The position numbers were made by a program, and so were the translations under genes. The notes beneath the pieces are model-generated. The model had not been told where the DNA came from, searched no databases, and worked only from the letters and a program-made list of their open reading frames with translations. DNA of 64,000 nucleotides from Hirundichthys speculiger (lineage: Eukaryota > Chordata > Actinopteri > Beloniformes > Exocoetidae): the NCBI GenBank assembly GCA_018398805.1, contig JAGFBZ010000178.1, positions 1,275,001 to 1,339,000 on the forward strand, read 5' to 3'. Numbering within the stretch: position 1 is the first letter of the stretch; the number at the start of each line of letters is the position of its first letter. Shown here piece by piece: positions 48,187 to 59,047 of the stretch.

Positions 48187-49769
48187 GACCTCAAACACTC
48201 TCTCAGCATCCACCAGTGAGCACAACCACATCTGCAGGCTGGATCCCAGTTGGTGCTGGTGTGTTGGGCAAGTGGCATGCAGCAGACCTCCACCAGCGCA
48301 CTGGACCCTCCAACCAATCCAGGCGCAACGGGAACCATCCAGCCCCACCTGAAACCAAGGGGGTGAGCCCACCACTACCCCAGAAAGGAGACTGGTCCAA
48401 GATCCAGGGAGGGCACTGGCCACACACGGGGTCGTTCCCAGCATGAGGCACGAGGGCAGGGGACCCTTCGAGCCCAGACCCTTCCTGACTTTGGAGGCAC
48501 AGTTTCCATCACTATCTTCTAATTACTGTGATGTTCCCAAATATATAAAACATTCTTTTGATATAAATGAAAAAGTCATATTTAGCGTCTAGACTTTTAA
48601 CCACTTAGACTGTTGCACCCACTGCAACTGGTGACGCGGCGCTACCAGTTTGAAGCCACGTGTTACAATCTGAACTTTAAACACAACGTCAAAACAGTTT
48701 CAGGCGGTCCGATAGGGGGAAAGACGGTGAACGAAGCAGCTGAGAGGTAAAGTGATGCCAACTTTGAGATGATGGTGGAAACCCAGCAGCGTCTCCAGAT
48801 GATGACCACAGTCTTATATTCACCCGAATACAGGACGAGCCCACTTGTAGGAAGACAATAAAATCAAAGAAGCTGAACGCTTAGATGGTCTGATGGCACA
48901 GTTAACAGTGCAGTAAGTCATATGTGTATAAATAAGGATGGTTTTGCTCTGTATGATCTTAATTCACAGCTCAGATACGTTCACAGGAAGTGCTCAGTAG
49001 CTGAAACGATGGCAGCGGGACATCGGTGCAGTCGTCCCTCATACCGTGTTTAAATTTAAATTATTTTAAGAGATGAGATACATAAAAATTCACCCTCTAT
49101 ACGGTCATCGGGAGCATGAAATCTTTCTACCGTCTCCTTCGTACCTCCAGGAGGGACCAGTTTTTTTTTCACAACCAGAGGTTGCCCCTTGATGTAGACA
49201 AAATGTTCTCACTGATGACGCGGCACCTCTTTGTTTGAGGTCAATCCGAGCGTCGTAATTTTCCTTTTAAACTTTCTGTTGACTTTGATTTTCTTCCCCG
49301 TGACGGATTTACCATCTCGCATTATTCATGCATTGCTGCCGTTGTTCCACACTGCAGGATGAAATACGACTTGAGTACGAAGAGGGCTGTTCCGAGAACA
49401 AAAATCACAACCGCAGCGGCGGATCCAGGTCGGCTCCTCTCCCCGTGAGCGGCTGCTGCGTGCGCACGTGTCGCATGCCGTAAATACCAGAGGGATTAAG
49501 ACACGTAACCCACCGCCAAGAGACGGTCCGAGGGTTCAGCGGCAGCCACGGTGAACCGCCTGGCAAATACGCTGCCGTGTGCATGTGTGTATCAGAGGTC
49601 AGGGCTGGGATGGGTGTGTGTGTGTAAATGGTTTAGAATGACATGTTGACTCTGTGTCATATGCACTGCGCGCATGTGCATCTCCGTGCATGTGCACACC
49701 CACAGGTGCAGTCCAAATGTATGCGTCAGCAGGCCAGCTGTCTGTGCCCTCCTTCTGTGTATTTGTTTA
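48187..49769. other. Non-coding stretch; GC-rich block open on both strands
   Basis: The first part (48187-48480) is GC-rich, with overlapping open frames of 65-106 codons on both strands. I recognise no domain; it could be a fragment of an older mobile element. The rest holds no gene and only small T or A runs. Confidence 0.4.
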
Positions 49770-50699
49770 CAGGGGCGGACCGGTAATCTGTGGATTCTGG
49801 AAAAGTCCAGAACGGCCGTCCGGTCTCCGGCCGTCGGCCCTGTTCAATAACCAAAATTTAAGTCTATCAACTAACAGCAGGGGGCGCTAAGATGATCATT
49901 TATCAGATACAGGCCCTAAAAACCAACAAAGCAGAGTAACGTTAGTGTCTGTCAACAGAAAGATGGCAGCTGAAAACGCAAGGAGAAAAGTGGATGGGAA
50001 AAATTAAAAGTAAAGAAAGCCAAGTTTGAGGGGGAGAAGTTTTTCCCATATAGTCCCTATTTATTGTCGTCTTGTCTTTTGTGGTGCGTGGTGGGTCAAT
50101 GTCTGTGGAACAGGCTACAAATGTTGTTTAAAGGATGATTGGTTGAATGGTACCCAACTAATCACAGCAGCACTGCATGGAGCAATTTAATTTTAAAAAT
50201 CAGTATAATGTCAGGGCCTTACAATAGTATTTGCTAGGTAGTCTAGTGGTTTGTGGGTTCAATTTCCAGGATTTAGGAAAACCAAATTTGTTTTATTCTT
50301 GTTTGTAGTCTAGGTATCAAATAATTTGTTTATCCAAAGTGTTAGAGTTTTGGAGGTATAAGTACAGATTAAATGGCTGTCATTCCAAGTAATGCTAATA
50401 AACAAATGTTAATCAAGCATATGTGACATATGTGACATATGCAGCATATGCAAGCATTTAAGTAACTGTAAAATAGCAGTAAAAAAGACAATGTTTATGT
50501 TCATTTTTGCTTTGGAGATGTTAGGGATATTTAGTCGTTCTTTAATATTAGTGTTCTTGAATAAACAATCATAAATAGTTCGTATGTTATGACAATGACA
50601 ATTACAATATATCACCCCCCCCACCCCCACCCCCATTATTGGTGGGCCTTCTTAGGGGGGGAAAGTCCAGGGCTGTTTTTTACTCCCAGTCCGTCCCTG
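49770..50699 (+). mobile_element. Non-autonomous hAT element
   Basis: The left end CAGGGGCGGACCGGTAATC and the right end, the reverse complement of CAGGGACGGACTGGGAGTAA, form an imperfect inverted repeat of about 14 bp. The 8-bp target duplication is TTTGTTTA on the left (49762-49769) and TTTGTTGA on the right (50700-50707), one mismatch apart. A tiny frame at 49963-50007 (MAAENARRKVDGKN, then stop) may be the remnant of the start of a transposase gene. The rest is non-coding, with a C-rich tract near 50615-50634 and short TGACATATG repeats near 50424-50450. Confidence 0.8.
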
Positions 50700-50707
50700 T
50701 TTGTTGA

Positions 50708-52215
50708 TGCATGTGCATGTAACTGCGTAGGTGTGCGTTGGCGAGGCTTGTATTTACCTTGAGCCAGTGACAGTGTGTTCATTTGGACGTCGGTCATTAT
50801 TTTTCCTGCAGAGGAGCAAAGTCACCTGTCCTTTCAGGGCAGTGCAGGGTTTCACTGCTGACAGCGGGCTGCAAGCTGACACGCCAAACCCGTGAACAAG
50901 TAGACCTCGTGAGCCACCTGCCCGGCTCTTCATGAGTCCGCTTCTGTTTCTAACCGTTGACTATCTCTGGGACGACTCCCGCCCGGCCAGCGGCGGCCTG
51001 TAATTAGGGCTTCACTTTGATTTACTTTCAGAGCAGCACAAACACAACTGATGCAGCCGGAGAGAGTGTTTAGTCTCTGACAGCGTCTCAGTGCAGGAAA
51101 ACAGGCAGGGAACTGAAAACGGCTTTGCTTTCCGGCACATTAGTGCACTTTGCATACGAGAACCCAGACCACTCTGTACTTCTGAGTGTTAAGTGTTTGC
51201 AAACAGACAGACACTCATCTGGTCGCCGCACTGGAGAGGGGGACTCTGAAAGAGACGGGAAGATAACCTGCATTTGAATGTTTCCAGAAAAACCACTTGA
51301 AGCACACAGAAATAACATCCTCACAGCACGAACGTACGGCCGCGGACAAGAGTTCAGCTGTCTCAGCATTCCTGGATCATGTTTTTCACGTGTTTCCATG
51401 GTATGCTGAGCACTGTTGGTTTATTGAGAGTTAATATTTACAGTGTTGCGCTGTTTTCAGAACTTCCCCAGTTTGCTCTGGCAGCTGTACAGCTTTCTCT
51501 GGGCAATAATGCAGTCGAACCCGGGAGGTTCCCAGGGATCCAAGATTCCCTTGCCCGGACGTCTGAGCCACTTTGTAAAGGCACGGCGGATCGTCGTCGC
51601 GTTACTCCTGGATTTTTGGGAGAGATTCCTCTCAGTGGACGCTCTGATGCAGTTTTTATATTCGTGGCGGTGTTTTTGAGGAGAACTGGAGCCTGTTGGA
51701 TGATAAACAGGCCTAGACGTGACTGGATTCAGGATGTTTCACTGTTGGTTTCCTTCTTTCTTCTGCAGACAACTGATTCTCCAGATTTACCGAACTGCTG
51801 GAAGGGAGTTTCACTGGAGAAAATAACTTTGTACCCGTCTAAAGCTGTCTAATTTTTGCATTTCCTGCTGAATTTCAGACTCATCCTGGTTGTTTTTCTT
51901 GTAGAGAGCAGACGTCCCCGCAAACTGCCCGCAAAGCGAAACTTACGCGTGTTTCAGCACATTACTACTGGTATGCGGATGCCTTTAAACGCGTGTTTTA
52001 ACCATGGTAATATATTAGAAATAGAACACGTTTCTCCTAATTTATGGGAAGCCATATATAAGCTTCAGATTGTGTTTCTTCAAATGTCACTGGGTTAATT
52101 GCATATCTGGGATCAGGAGCAGCAGGTGAGGGAGTAGAGGCCAGCTGAAGCAGGAAGTGCTTCCAATTCACCAAAAAAGTTACCTTCGTCTGCAGGTTGA
52201 CATAATTTAGTTTGT
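50708..52215. other. Non-coding stretch; one long unrecognised open frame
   Basis: A 157-codon frame on the plus strand (51379-51852) overlaps another plus-strand frame and has no recognisable domain, so it is probably a chance frame. No repeat or RNA gene was seen. Confidence 0.35.
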
Positions 52216-52223
52216 GTTAAAGG

Positions 52224-53366
52224 TAGGGCTGGGCAATGATTAAAATTTTTAGTCACGATTAATCGCATTATTTCTCTGATTAATCACGATTAATCGCATT
52301 GTATAGGCAAAATCAAATAATTCAAAAGTAGTGTAAAGGTTACTTTTATTTAAATGTTCTGCTGCCATATGAACTAAAGTGCCATAACATTTGTTGTTCA
52401 AACACTTAAAACATCAACACTTGTCAATAACACATATTTAGTGTAAATCTAATCTTAAAAAATGTAAAATAAAAGAAAGCTTATTGCCACTGCTAGGGCA
52501 TTAATGTCATCCTGTTTTTATAAAAAATAAGAAAAAAAGTCTACAAACAAAATCCAACAAAATGATTGTGTCTCAGCACAATCAGAACATTAAAACAGGT
52601 CATTTCTGAGGTAACAGCAGAAACTTTTAACAGGGGAGTTCAACTTGTCAGTTGTTACAAATAACCTTGTTTCTGTTGAATCCTCCGTCTGGGAGAACTT
52701 TTTAAAATGGAAATGTCCATGTTACAGTTCAGTAACTTTACCAATCCGTGTATCATTCATTCTTTCCTTCTTTAATTGTCAATCAAAAATTTAAAAAAAA
52801 AATTAAAAAGTGACATTTTATTACGTTTTTTGTTTTTTTAATCTAACACAAAAACAAAAAACCGCCTGTTTTTTTTATATTTCATTTTTAAACTTGGATC
52901 AAAAATACGAAATTAAAAAAGGGGCCACAGATGAATTTGTTTTATGTTTTTTGTTTTATAATTGAGGACTGGACTTTCTGTTGTCATTACACATCTGTGC
53001 CACTAGATGGAGCCGCACTGCAGTAACCAGCAGGACAGTGAACACATGGAGCAGATCGGATGGAACATGGAGGATTGATGCCAAAGTTTTGTTGCAGTCC
53101 AGAATTTTTTTAGACAGCATTGTTCATATTGCTACCTGAGTTGCTACCTGAACTGTAAAGTTCACGGATTTTTACCGTTCTCCATGTCTGTTTTAGCTTT
53201 TCCGCATGTTTACCCGCAATTGTCTTCCGGTTCTGCAGCAGCCAGTAACAGACTTTTCAAAACAAAAGCATGTGAGCAACATGCATTAACGCGTGATAAA
53301 ATAAATGTCGGCGTTAATAAATTAATGAGTTAACACGATAATAACGCGTTAACTTGCCCAGCCCTA
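52224..53366. mobile_element. Non-autonomous hAT element, TAGGGCTGGGCAA ends
   Basis: The two ends share a 13-bp inverted repeat, TAGGGCTGGGCAA. Subterminal text is rich in GATTAATCGCATT (left) and GCGTTAAC (right). The 8-bp target duplication is GTTAAAGG (52216-52223) and GTTAAAAG (53367-53374), one mismatch apart. The 1.14-kb body is AT-rich with no transposase. It is a fuller relative of the fragment at 6304. Confidence 0.85.
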
Positions 53367-53374
53367 GTTAAAAG

Positions 53375-54095
53375 CAATATTTCCGCTGGCTGCACAGCAG
53401 TGCACAGTGACATAACTCTGAAGGTGAGTATCAGCTGACCTTCAGAGCTTGATGTTGACTCCCGTGGAATCGTGTCCCTTAATGTCTCCACCAGGTGTTG
53501 TTCCTGATGAAGAGTCTCTCTAGTTATAGAGACTCTGCTCATGTCCGCAGCAGAGGTCAGTCGATGAGGAGAAATGCTTCTCTTCGTATTAAATCATTTA
53601 TCCTCTTGAATACATTGTTGGCCAGGAGACATGGCCTCGCCTGTCCTTGTCATTCCTGTACTAACAGATCAAAAGGAAATATTTTTTAATTGCTCCACTT
53701 CAGGTGAAATTACCTCTGAAAATGATTTCTTTTCTGCCTCTCTCTTCTTTAACATGTACCATGTCCACAAAGAGACGTGTACCTCCTCATACGGTGATCC
53801 CTGGGCACTAAAGAGCATTTATGCACACAGATTTACAAAGATGCAGATGAGCGTCACAGCTCCACTGGACTCCCTTCTTTGTCCAAATATGCGTGCATGT
53901 GAGAGGAATCGGCTGACTGATCTGTTTGTTGACCTCCACTATGTCATGTGGTCACATGCCTGCTTGGAAATCAGCTGGTTAGTACTGGACTTTGCCAGTT
54001 GGGTTTTGGCGGCGCGGTGCAGAGTGTACAGACCATTTTCAGTCCACTTGAACATGCAAGGATTAGCTCGGTCCAGCTGTGCTGGGACCAGAATA
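53375..54095. other. Non-coding stretch with one unrecognised open frame
   Basis: A 156-codon plus-strand frame (53631-54101) has no recognisable domain; its stop codon lies inside the first bases of the neighbouring Tigger-like element. Its overall amino-acid mix is not strongly low-complexity, so a real but unknown exon cannot be ruled out, but a chance frame is more likely. Confidence 0.35.
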
Positions 54096-54626
54096 CAGTG
54101 ATCCCTTGCCAATTCGCCCTTTAAGTTCCGCGGTTTTAGTTATTCACGGATTTTTCAGAAATATATAATATAATAAAAAAATCAGGAAAAAAATCGCGGA
54201 AACATCACAGGATGTTGTGCGCGTTCTCTCACAGTGAAGAAATGTTGTGAGCCAGCCTGGCCCCTTTAAGAAGGTGGCCTTATGGGTAATGGTGTGGCCT
54301 TATGGGTAATGTAGTGTACGTGTCGTGTGACGGCAGAACAAAAACGGGGTTAGATGAAAAGTGTAGTGAGCATCAACAGCAGCCCAGCGTGTATAGATTT
54401 ACATTCTCTGTTAACCGACAGGAGCCGAATAATACAACCTGTGTGATGTTACAAGTTCCTGCAGTGCCAGAATAAAGTGCCCGTTTCATGCAGAAAAAAA
54501 CGGAATTTTTCTTTAGTTGTTGTTTGTGTGTTACCTGCTAATTACGAGCCAAAAATAGCACAATACCAGCGGTTTCTTTACTACAGTTCAGAGACCAGAT
54601 TTACAGCGAAAAATAAGGGATCACTA
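54096..54626 (+). mobile_element. Pogo/Tigger-like non-autonomous element, copy 2
   Basis: The left end CAGTGATCCCTTGCCAATTC is identical to that of copy 1 (14644). The right end reads AAAATAAGGGATCACTA, with the last base changed from G. TA flanks both sides (54094-54095 and 54627-54628). The internal phrases GTTGTGCGCGTTCTCTCACA, GGCCTTATGGGTAATG (twice) and AGCCCAGCGTGTATAGATTT are shared with copy 1. No transposase is present. Confidence 0.78.
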
Positions 54627-54628
54627 TA

Positions 54629-55740
54629 CAAATACTAAAATCTTTGTGATCAAGTCAATTTTCACAGCAGTGAAGCTCTTTGCAATATATTTAAAGACAA
54701 AACAAAGGAACTTTTTCAGCTTTTTTTTTTTTTTTAACTCAGAGGGTCCCCTACAGGCGTGGAGGTCAAATTGCGGTCTATTTTTGTTTGGCGTCTTGCT
54801 GGGTCAGTCCATCATCACTTTCTTGGGTCTCATCGGTGCCTCCGCCATGATGTCGACTGTCACTCTGGGAGCAGGTTTGAGATATAAGCGCCTGTTCAAG
54901 GAGATAAGCTTTACATGTAAAGTTTTTTTTTTTTCCAGAGGTCTGAAATATGAAAGGCCAGTTAATAGAGGATGAGGAATCTCTGTGAAGCTACCACAAG
55001 TGCAACGAGTGACTGATTCATGTGCTGCTTCGTGGACTATGCACACATAATACAGGTCGGTATGGTCAAAGAGTTAATTCAATTGATTAAACTGGATTCT
55101 GCTGCTAATAGGCACCGACTGAAAGCGCTTACCGTAATTTTACTGACATCATCCACGATAGCAGATCTGAAAGCTCAGGTAGTAATGACTCAATCCCTCC
55201 TCTCCTCTTGGATGTAAAATTAACTCCATCCAAATAAAGCTTCAGCTCGGGGTCACGCCGCACTAGTTCTGTAGTCTGATAAGATTAGCGCACGCCACGC
55301 TGCACGACATTAAAATGCATAGATCATTGAATTTACTGTACGCTGCACTGCGCCATTGAACGTTCGTTGAATCGTGGTTTACAACTGAAGTGAGCGTGTT
55401 TCAGGCTCTGAATGCGGCGTGGTAGCGTCGCTGGTGTGCGCCCACCTCAGGCTGCAGCCATGGCGCCAGTGAGTCACGCATTGGTGCTCACGTGCTTTGA
55501 TTGAGTTCTCTCCTCGATTTCTCCACGTATCTGGACGCGGTGGTCCTTACGTCATTTAAAGGTGCATTCCTGACCGAGATCGCAGATGCAGCGACAGACA
55601 GACTTGCTGCGACGGTTCTGTCTTTCATCTTCGTTCCTGTCTCACTGTGAGATGTACGGCCCGTATTTTTCCCGCCGTTGCGCCTGTTTTCCCTGATGTG
55701 GCTGAAATTGTTTAGTGTGAGCATGACCCAAGTTGCATCT
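54629..55740. other. Non-coding stretch, no recognised feature
   Basis: A poly-T run at 54721-54735 and T10 near 54925 are the only simple repeats. Short open frames on both strands are unrecognised. The part at 55075-55200 lacks repeats and might be regulatory. Confidence 0.4.
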
Positions 55741-56467
55741 GTCGTGACCAGTGTTGCACATGAACGCTTCATTGAACAAAAGTTCACGAAGCAGTTCATA
55801 TTTTGCGCAAACGTGAACTGAGCGCGTTCACTTTCCACTTGCCACCAGCGTGAAGCCTGAACGAGTTCATTTGGGCAGTTGTGAACGACGCTCTTTCAAA
55901 GTTCACGCACGGTCAAAACCGTTCCAGGTTTCCAGCGAACCCCATTTAAAATCCACCACAAACGAGCCTGATATGTATCTGAGGAAAGCAATCAAACATG
56001 GCAACATGGCTGTTGCTTCTGTCACGCTAACAATTATGTCATCAAATGTTTAAAACGATCATGAAGGAAGATGAAAGCTGCAGTCGCCCAGAGCTGGAGG
56101 AGAACCTGATTGCTGGGGGGGATTGAAATATTGAAATGGGGGGAAAAAGGCACATTTAGGACCTGTTTTTGTCTTATAATAAAGACCATTTGGCAGCAAG
56201 TTTTTCTTCATATCTTTAAAGGAGCCGTATGTAAGAAGTATAATAAAACGAATCATAAAATGACCCCGATATGTCAACAGACATTTAAAAATCATGTTCA
56301 TTTCAAATACTTATGTCACTGACAACAGCACTCAAGCCAGGATATTCCCGTTTAAAAAGAGGAGTTGCAGCCCTCAACTGATGTTGATGTTGTCATTTTT
56401 GTTTTGGCCTGAAGCGCCACCCTCCACCTATCTCCCAATCACGAAGTCAGTAGGTGTTTCGGCATCC

Positions 56468-56483
56468 GGGTTGCCAGTTCGGC
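56468..56483. promoter_or_regulatory. Mirrored motif upstream of transposase start
   Basis: The words GGTTGCCAGTTCGGC lie 44 bp before the transposase ATG. The same words, with one mismatch (GGTTGCCAGGTCGGC), lie on the opposite strand at 60590-60604, about 30 bp before the ATG of the minus-strand gene. The two sites are subterminal and inverted. They could be shared promoter elements or transposase-binding sites. Confidence 0.45.
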
Positions 56484-56526
56484 TCTAATTATCGCAGCAG
56501 CCGCTACGAACGTGTTGGATGAAAAA

Positions 56527-58881
56527 ATGTCTAGCTTTACAAAACCTAAAAGACCTCGTTATGAATCCGAGTTACGTCGTGACAAGGTCCGAAATAAAAC
56601 AAGGATTTGTATAGGAGATGCTTTTGATAGATGGAGACGGCTGAAAGTGGAGAAGAATTTGAAGACAGACGCCAACGTTGCAGATTTTCTCCTGGACAGG
56701 TAAGATTCATAGCTAAATGTTTGGCTAATGCTAATTTACTTGGACAAGGTAACAGTGGTATACAGTGGTACCTTTACTTACGAACGCCTCTACATACGAA
56801 ACTTTCAGGTTACAAAACACCTCAACGGGAAAATATTTCCTCTAGTTACGAAAGAAATTTCAGTATTCACTACGTCGTAGTATTCACTAGTTAAACAAAG
56901 TTATGCATGTTCGTGCATAGTAACGCTAGCGCATAACGTTATGGAAGCATGGTGGGTCATCGAATTGAAAAGGTAAATAATTATTATTTAGAATATAAAA
57001 ACGGTGACTGATATTGCTAACACTAGCAATGTAACGTTAGGCTAATAAGCGGAGCCCGTCAGTCATCATGCCGTGGAAAACATTAGCATGGCCATGGTAA
57101 TGTGAAACCTAATTGAGACAGTAGCCTAACGTTACCACGGTAAAACGATTTCTTATTCGTTCGTCGCATATATTGTGTATTACACGTGCTGCAAACTGAC
57201 CCATATGACCATTGCTAACGTTAGTTATTAGTGTCAGTCTTTTCTGATGGAACTGATAAAAAACGTTAGCCATTGATGACGAATGCAGACGTAATTTTCC
57301 CCGCATTATCTTTGGTTAGACACTAGTCTGTAGTAAATGTGTTGGTTGTTGCATATTATGGTAAATGTGTAGAGTGTTCCATAATTATGACAAAAACGCT
57401 TGTGTCTTCAGCTATTATGGCCCAAGCACTTCTACCCCAAGTAAAAGACAGTGGAAGAAGCACCACTTGACTGCACCATCACTTTCCAGTATTGGACATG
57501 CATCGTCTGAAACGCTTTCAAATCGGTCAGTGATCAGTGCCACGTTGTTTTCATTTTCATTTCATATTTGGAAGCATTTTTTGTCTAAAACAACTAAACT
57601 ATTTATAGAGAAGACGTGCCACCTACAGAGGAAGCATTGGAAGATGAGGAGTGCACCATGGATGCCTCAGAAGTTCTAGAGGAGAGGTATATAAATACTC
57701 TCAACCTTTCGAATTTGTCTAAATATAAGAAATAATGTTGAACATGTACATTGTGACCGTATTGTGATTGACTGTTTTCTTTTAGTCTACAGAACATGAG
57801 CATCCAGGATGCTGAAACCCCGCTCATGAATGAACAGGAGATAAATGACCTAATGAACAGTGTGTCTGTCCATTATATTTCTGTATTATTTTGTAGGAGC
57901 TGTGGCTTGGACTCCTACACCATGTCACGAATGAACACAGGTGGGTACTGGGAGGCTGCCAGCATGCAGACTTGGAATCAGGGGGAACTCAAGAGTGGCT
58001 TGAGCGAGGCTCCATGGCACACGAGGCCCTGAAGAGTATTGTGCGAAACAAGCGATGGCTCGACGAAGTTCACAAATACCTGAACTTCAGGTAATTTAAT
58101 GAGTGTGTACACATACTGTACCTAGAAAGTGATTTTCAAAAAAAAATCAAAAAATGTCTCTATGTCCCACCCCCACAGGTCCACTGCTGATCTGGAGTCC
58201 TTCCAAAACCATATTTAATGTATGCCAGCAAGCGCTCAGCATTTAGCCCTCCTGTCTTTGAGGCCAGGATGCTCCTCACAGCGATGGATTATAACTACCA
58301 CAAGGACCGCCCAGAGTTGTGCAAGTCTGATGGAAGCAAGCAGTAAGTGACATGCTCATTTCTACATGTTGGATGTTGGGAACCATTTTACCTGATTGCA
58401 CCATTGAAACTCTATGTAAAACACTGTACTGTAAAACATGGCCCTTGGAATGTAAACAATCTATTTTCTCTGCTTTTATTTTAGGTACAGGAGGCTGTAC
58501 AAGAAAAATGCCCAAAGGTATATGCTGTACACCAAGAAGACATCGAAAACCTATGGCTACATCCCAGAACTGCAAACAAAGATTCTGCAAAAGAGGCTAG
58601 CTGGCAAGGGAATGCCCAGGCGGAGGAGTCTTTGGCCCGATGACCCCAGAAAGTACGGCCCTCTTCCCCCTGTGCCGGCACCAACCAAGGAGGAACTCCT
58701 GCGCACCCAAGTCAGGAGAGGTCTTGGTAGGTAGAATACCAGTTTATTTCTTTTGCATCTGCGGCTACATACCACACACCAAGTTAGATGTAATGCATAT
58801 TACATTTAATTTTAAAATAATCTAATTTCTGTTTTTATTTTGCTCTCCTCAGTGTCAGCATTCCAGAGTGAAGACCAGTGA
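56527..58881 (+). pseudogene. Kolobok-type transposase gene, core deleted and frameshifted
   Basis: I infer the exons from good splice sites in matching phase: 56527-56699, 57412-57525, 57609-57686, from 57786, then 57897-58090, 58179-58342, 58485-58726 and 58853-58881 (stop). Exon 1 encodes RNKTRICIGDAFDRW and LKTDANVADFLLD, an N-terminal segment common to fish transposon proteins. Exons 5-8 encode LLHHVTNEHRWVLGGCQH, LERGSMAHEALKSIV, STADLESFQNHI and ASKRSAFSPPVFEARML, matching the C-terminal region of Kolobok-type transposases. The RNase-H-like core expected between them is absent: exon 4 runs straight into the tail of an intron at about 57860-57896. A one-base loss near 58217 adds a stop in exon 6. 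The protein would normally cut and paste the element in the nucleus; this copy cannot. The C-terminus is SAFQSEDQ. Confidence 0.75.
56763..56900 (+). mobile_element. Possible pogo/Tigger-like fragment in transposase intron 1
   Basis: TA followed by CAGTGGTACCTTTACTTACG and ACGAACGCCTCTACATACG resembles the end of another Tigger-like family whose ends read CAGTGGTACCTCTACTTACG. No right terminus is seen. It sits within the first inferred intron of the transposase gene. Confidence 0.45.
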
Positions 58882-58911
58882 AACCCGTTTCCAGAGCCTC
58901 TCAGCCCTTTT

Positions 58912-58917
58912 TTTATT
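58912..58917 (-). terminator. Polyadenylation signal of the ballast-domain gene
   Basis: AATAAA on the minus strand, about 130 bp beyond the stop codon at 59048 and just past the stop of the convergent transposase gene. The position suits the 3' end of the minus-strand mRNA, which would then overlap the end of the transposase transcript. Use of this site is inferred. Confidence 0.4.
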
Positions 58918-59047
58918 GAACAAGGAAGAAGGCTCTTTACAAACTTGGAACAAAACAAACAATTTGTAAAAACAAAGTATATATATATATATACAACAAG
59001 TAACTTCAAGTAAACTGGGTAGAAAGCCAGTGTACTGGCCTTGAGGG

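Noticed and set aside
51379..51852. 157-codon plus-strand open frame
   Set aside because: Overlaps another open plus-strand frame, with no recognisable domain and no clear splice or promoter context.
57860..57896. A 37-nt intron between exon 4 and exon 5 of the transposase
   Set aside because: It would be far below usual intron size and would join the exons out of frame; a deletion junction explains it better.
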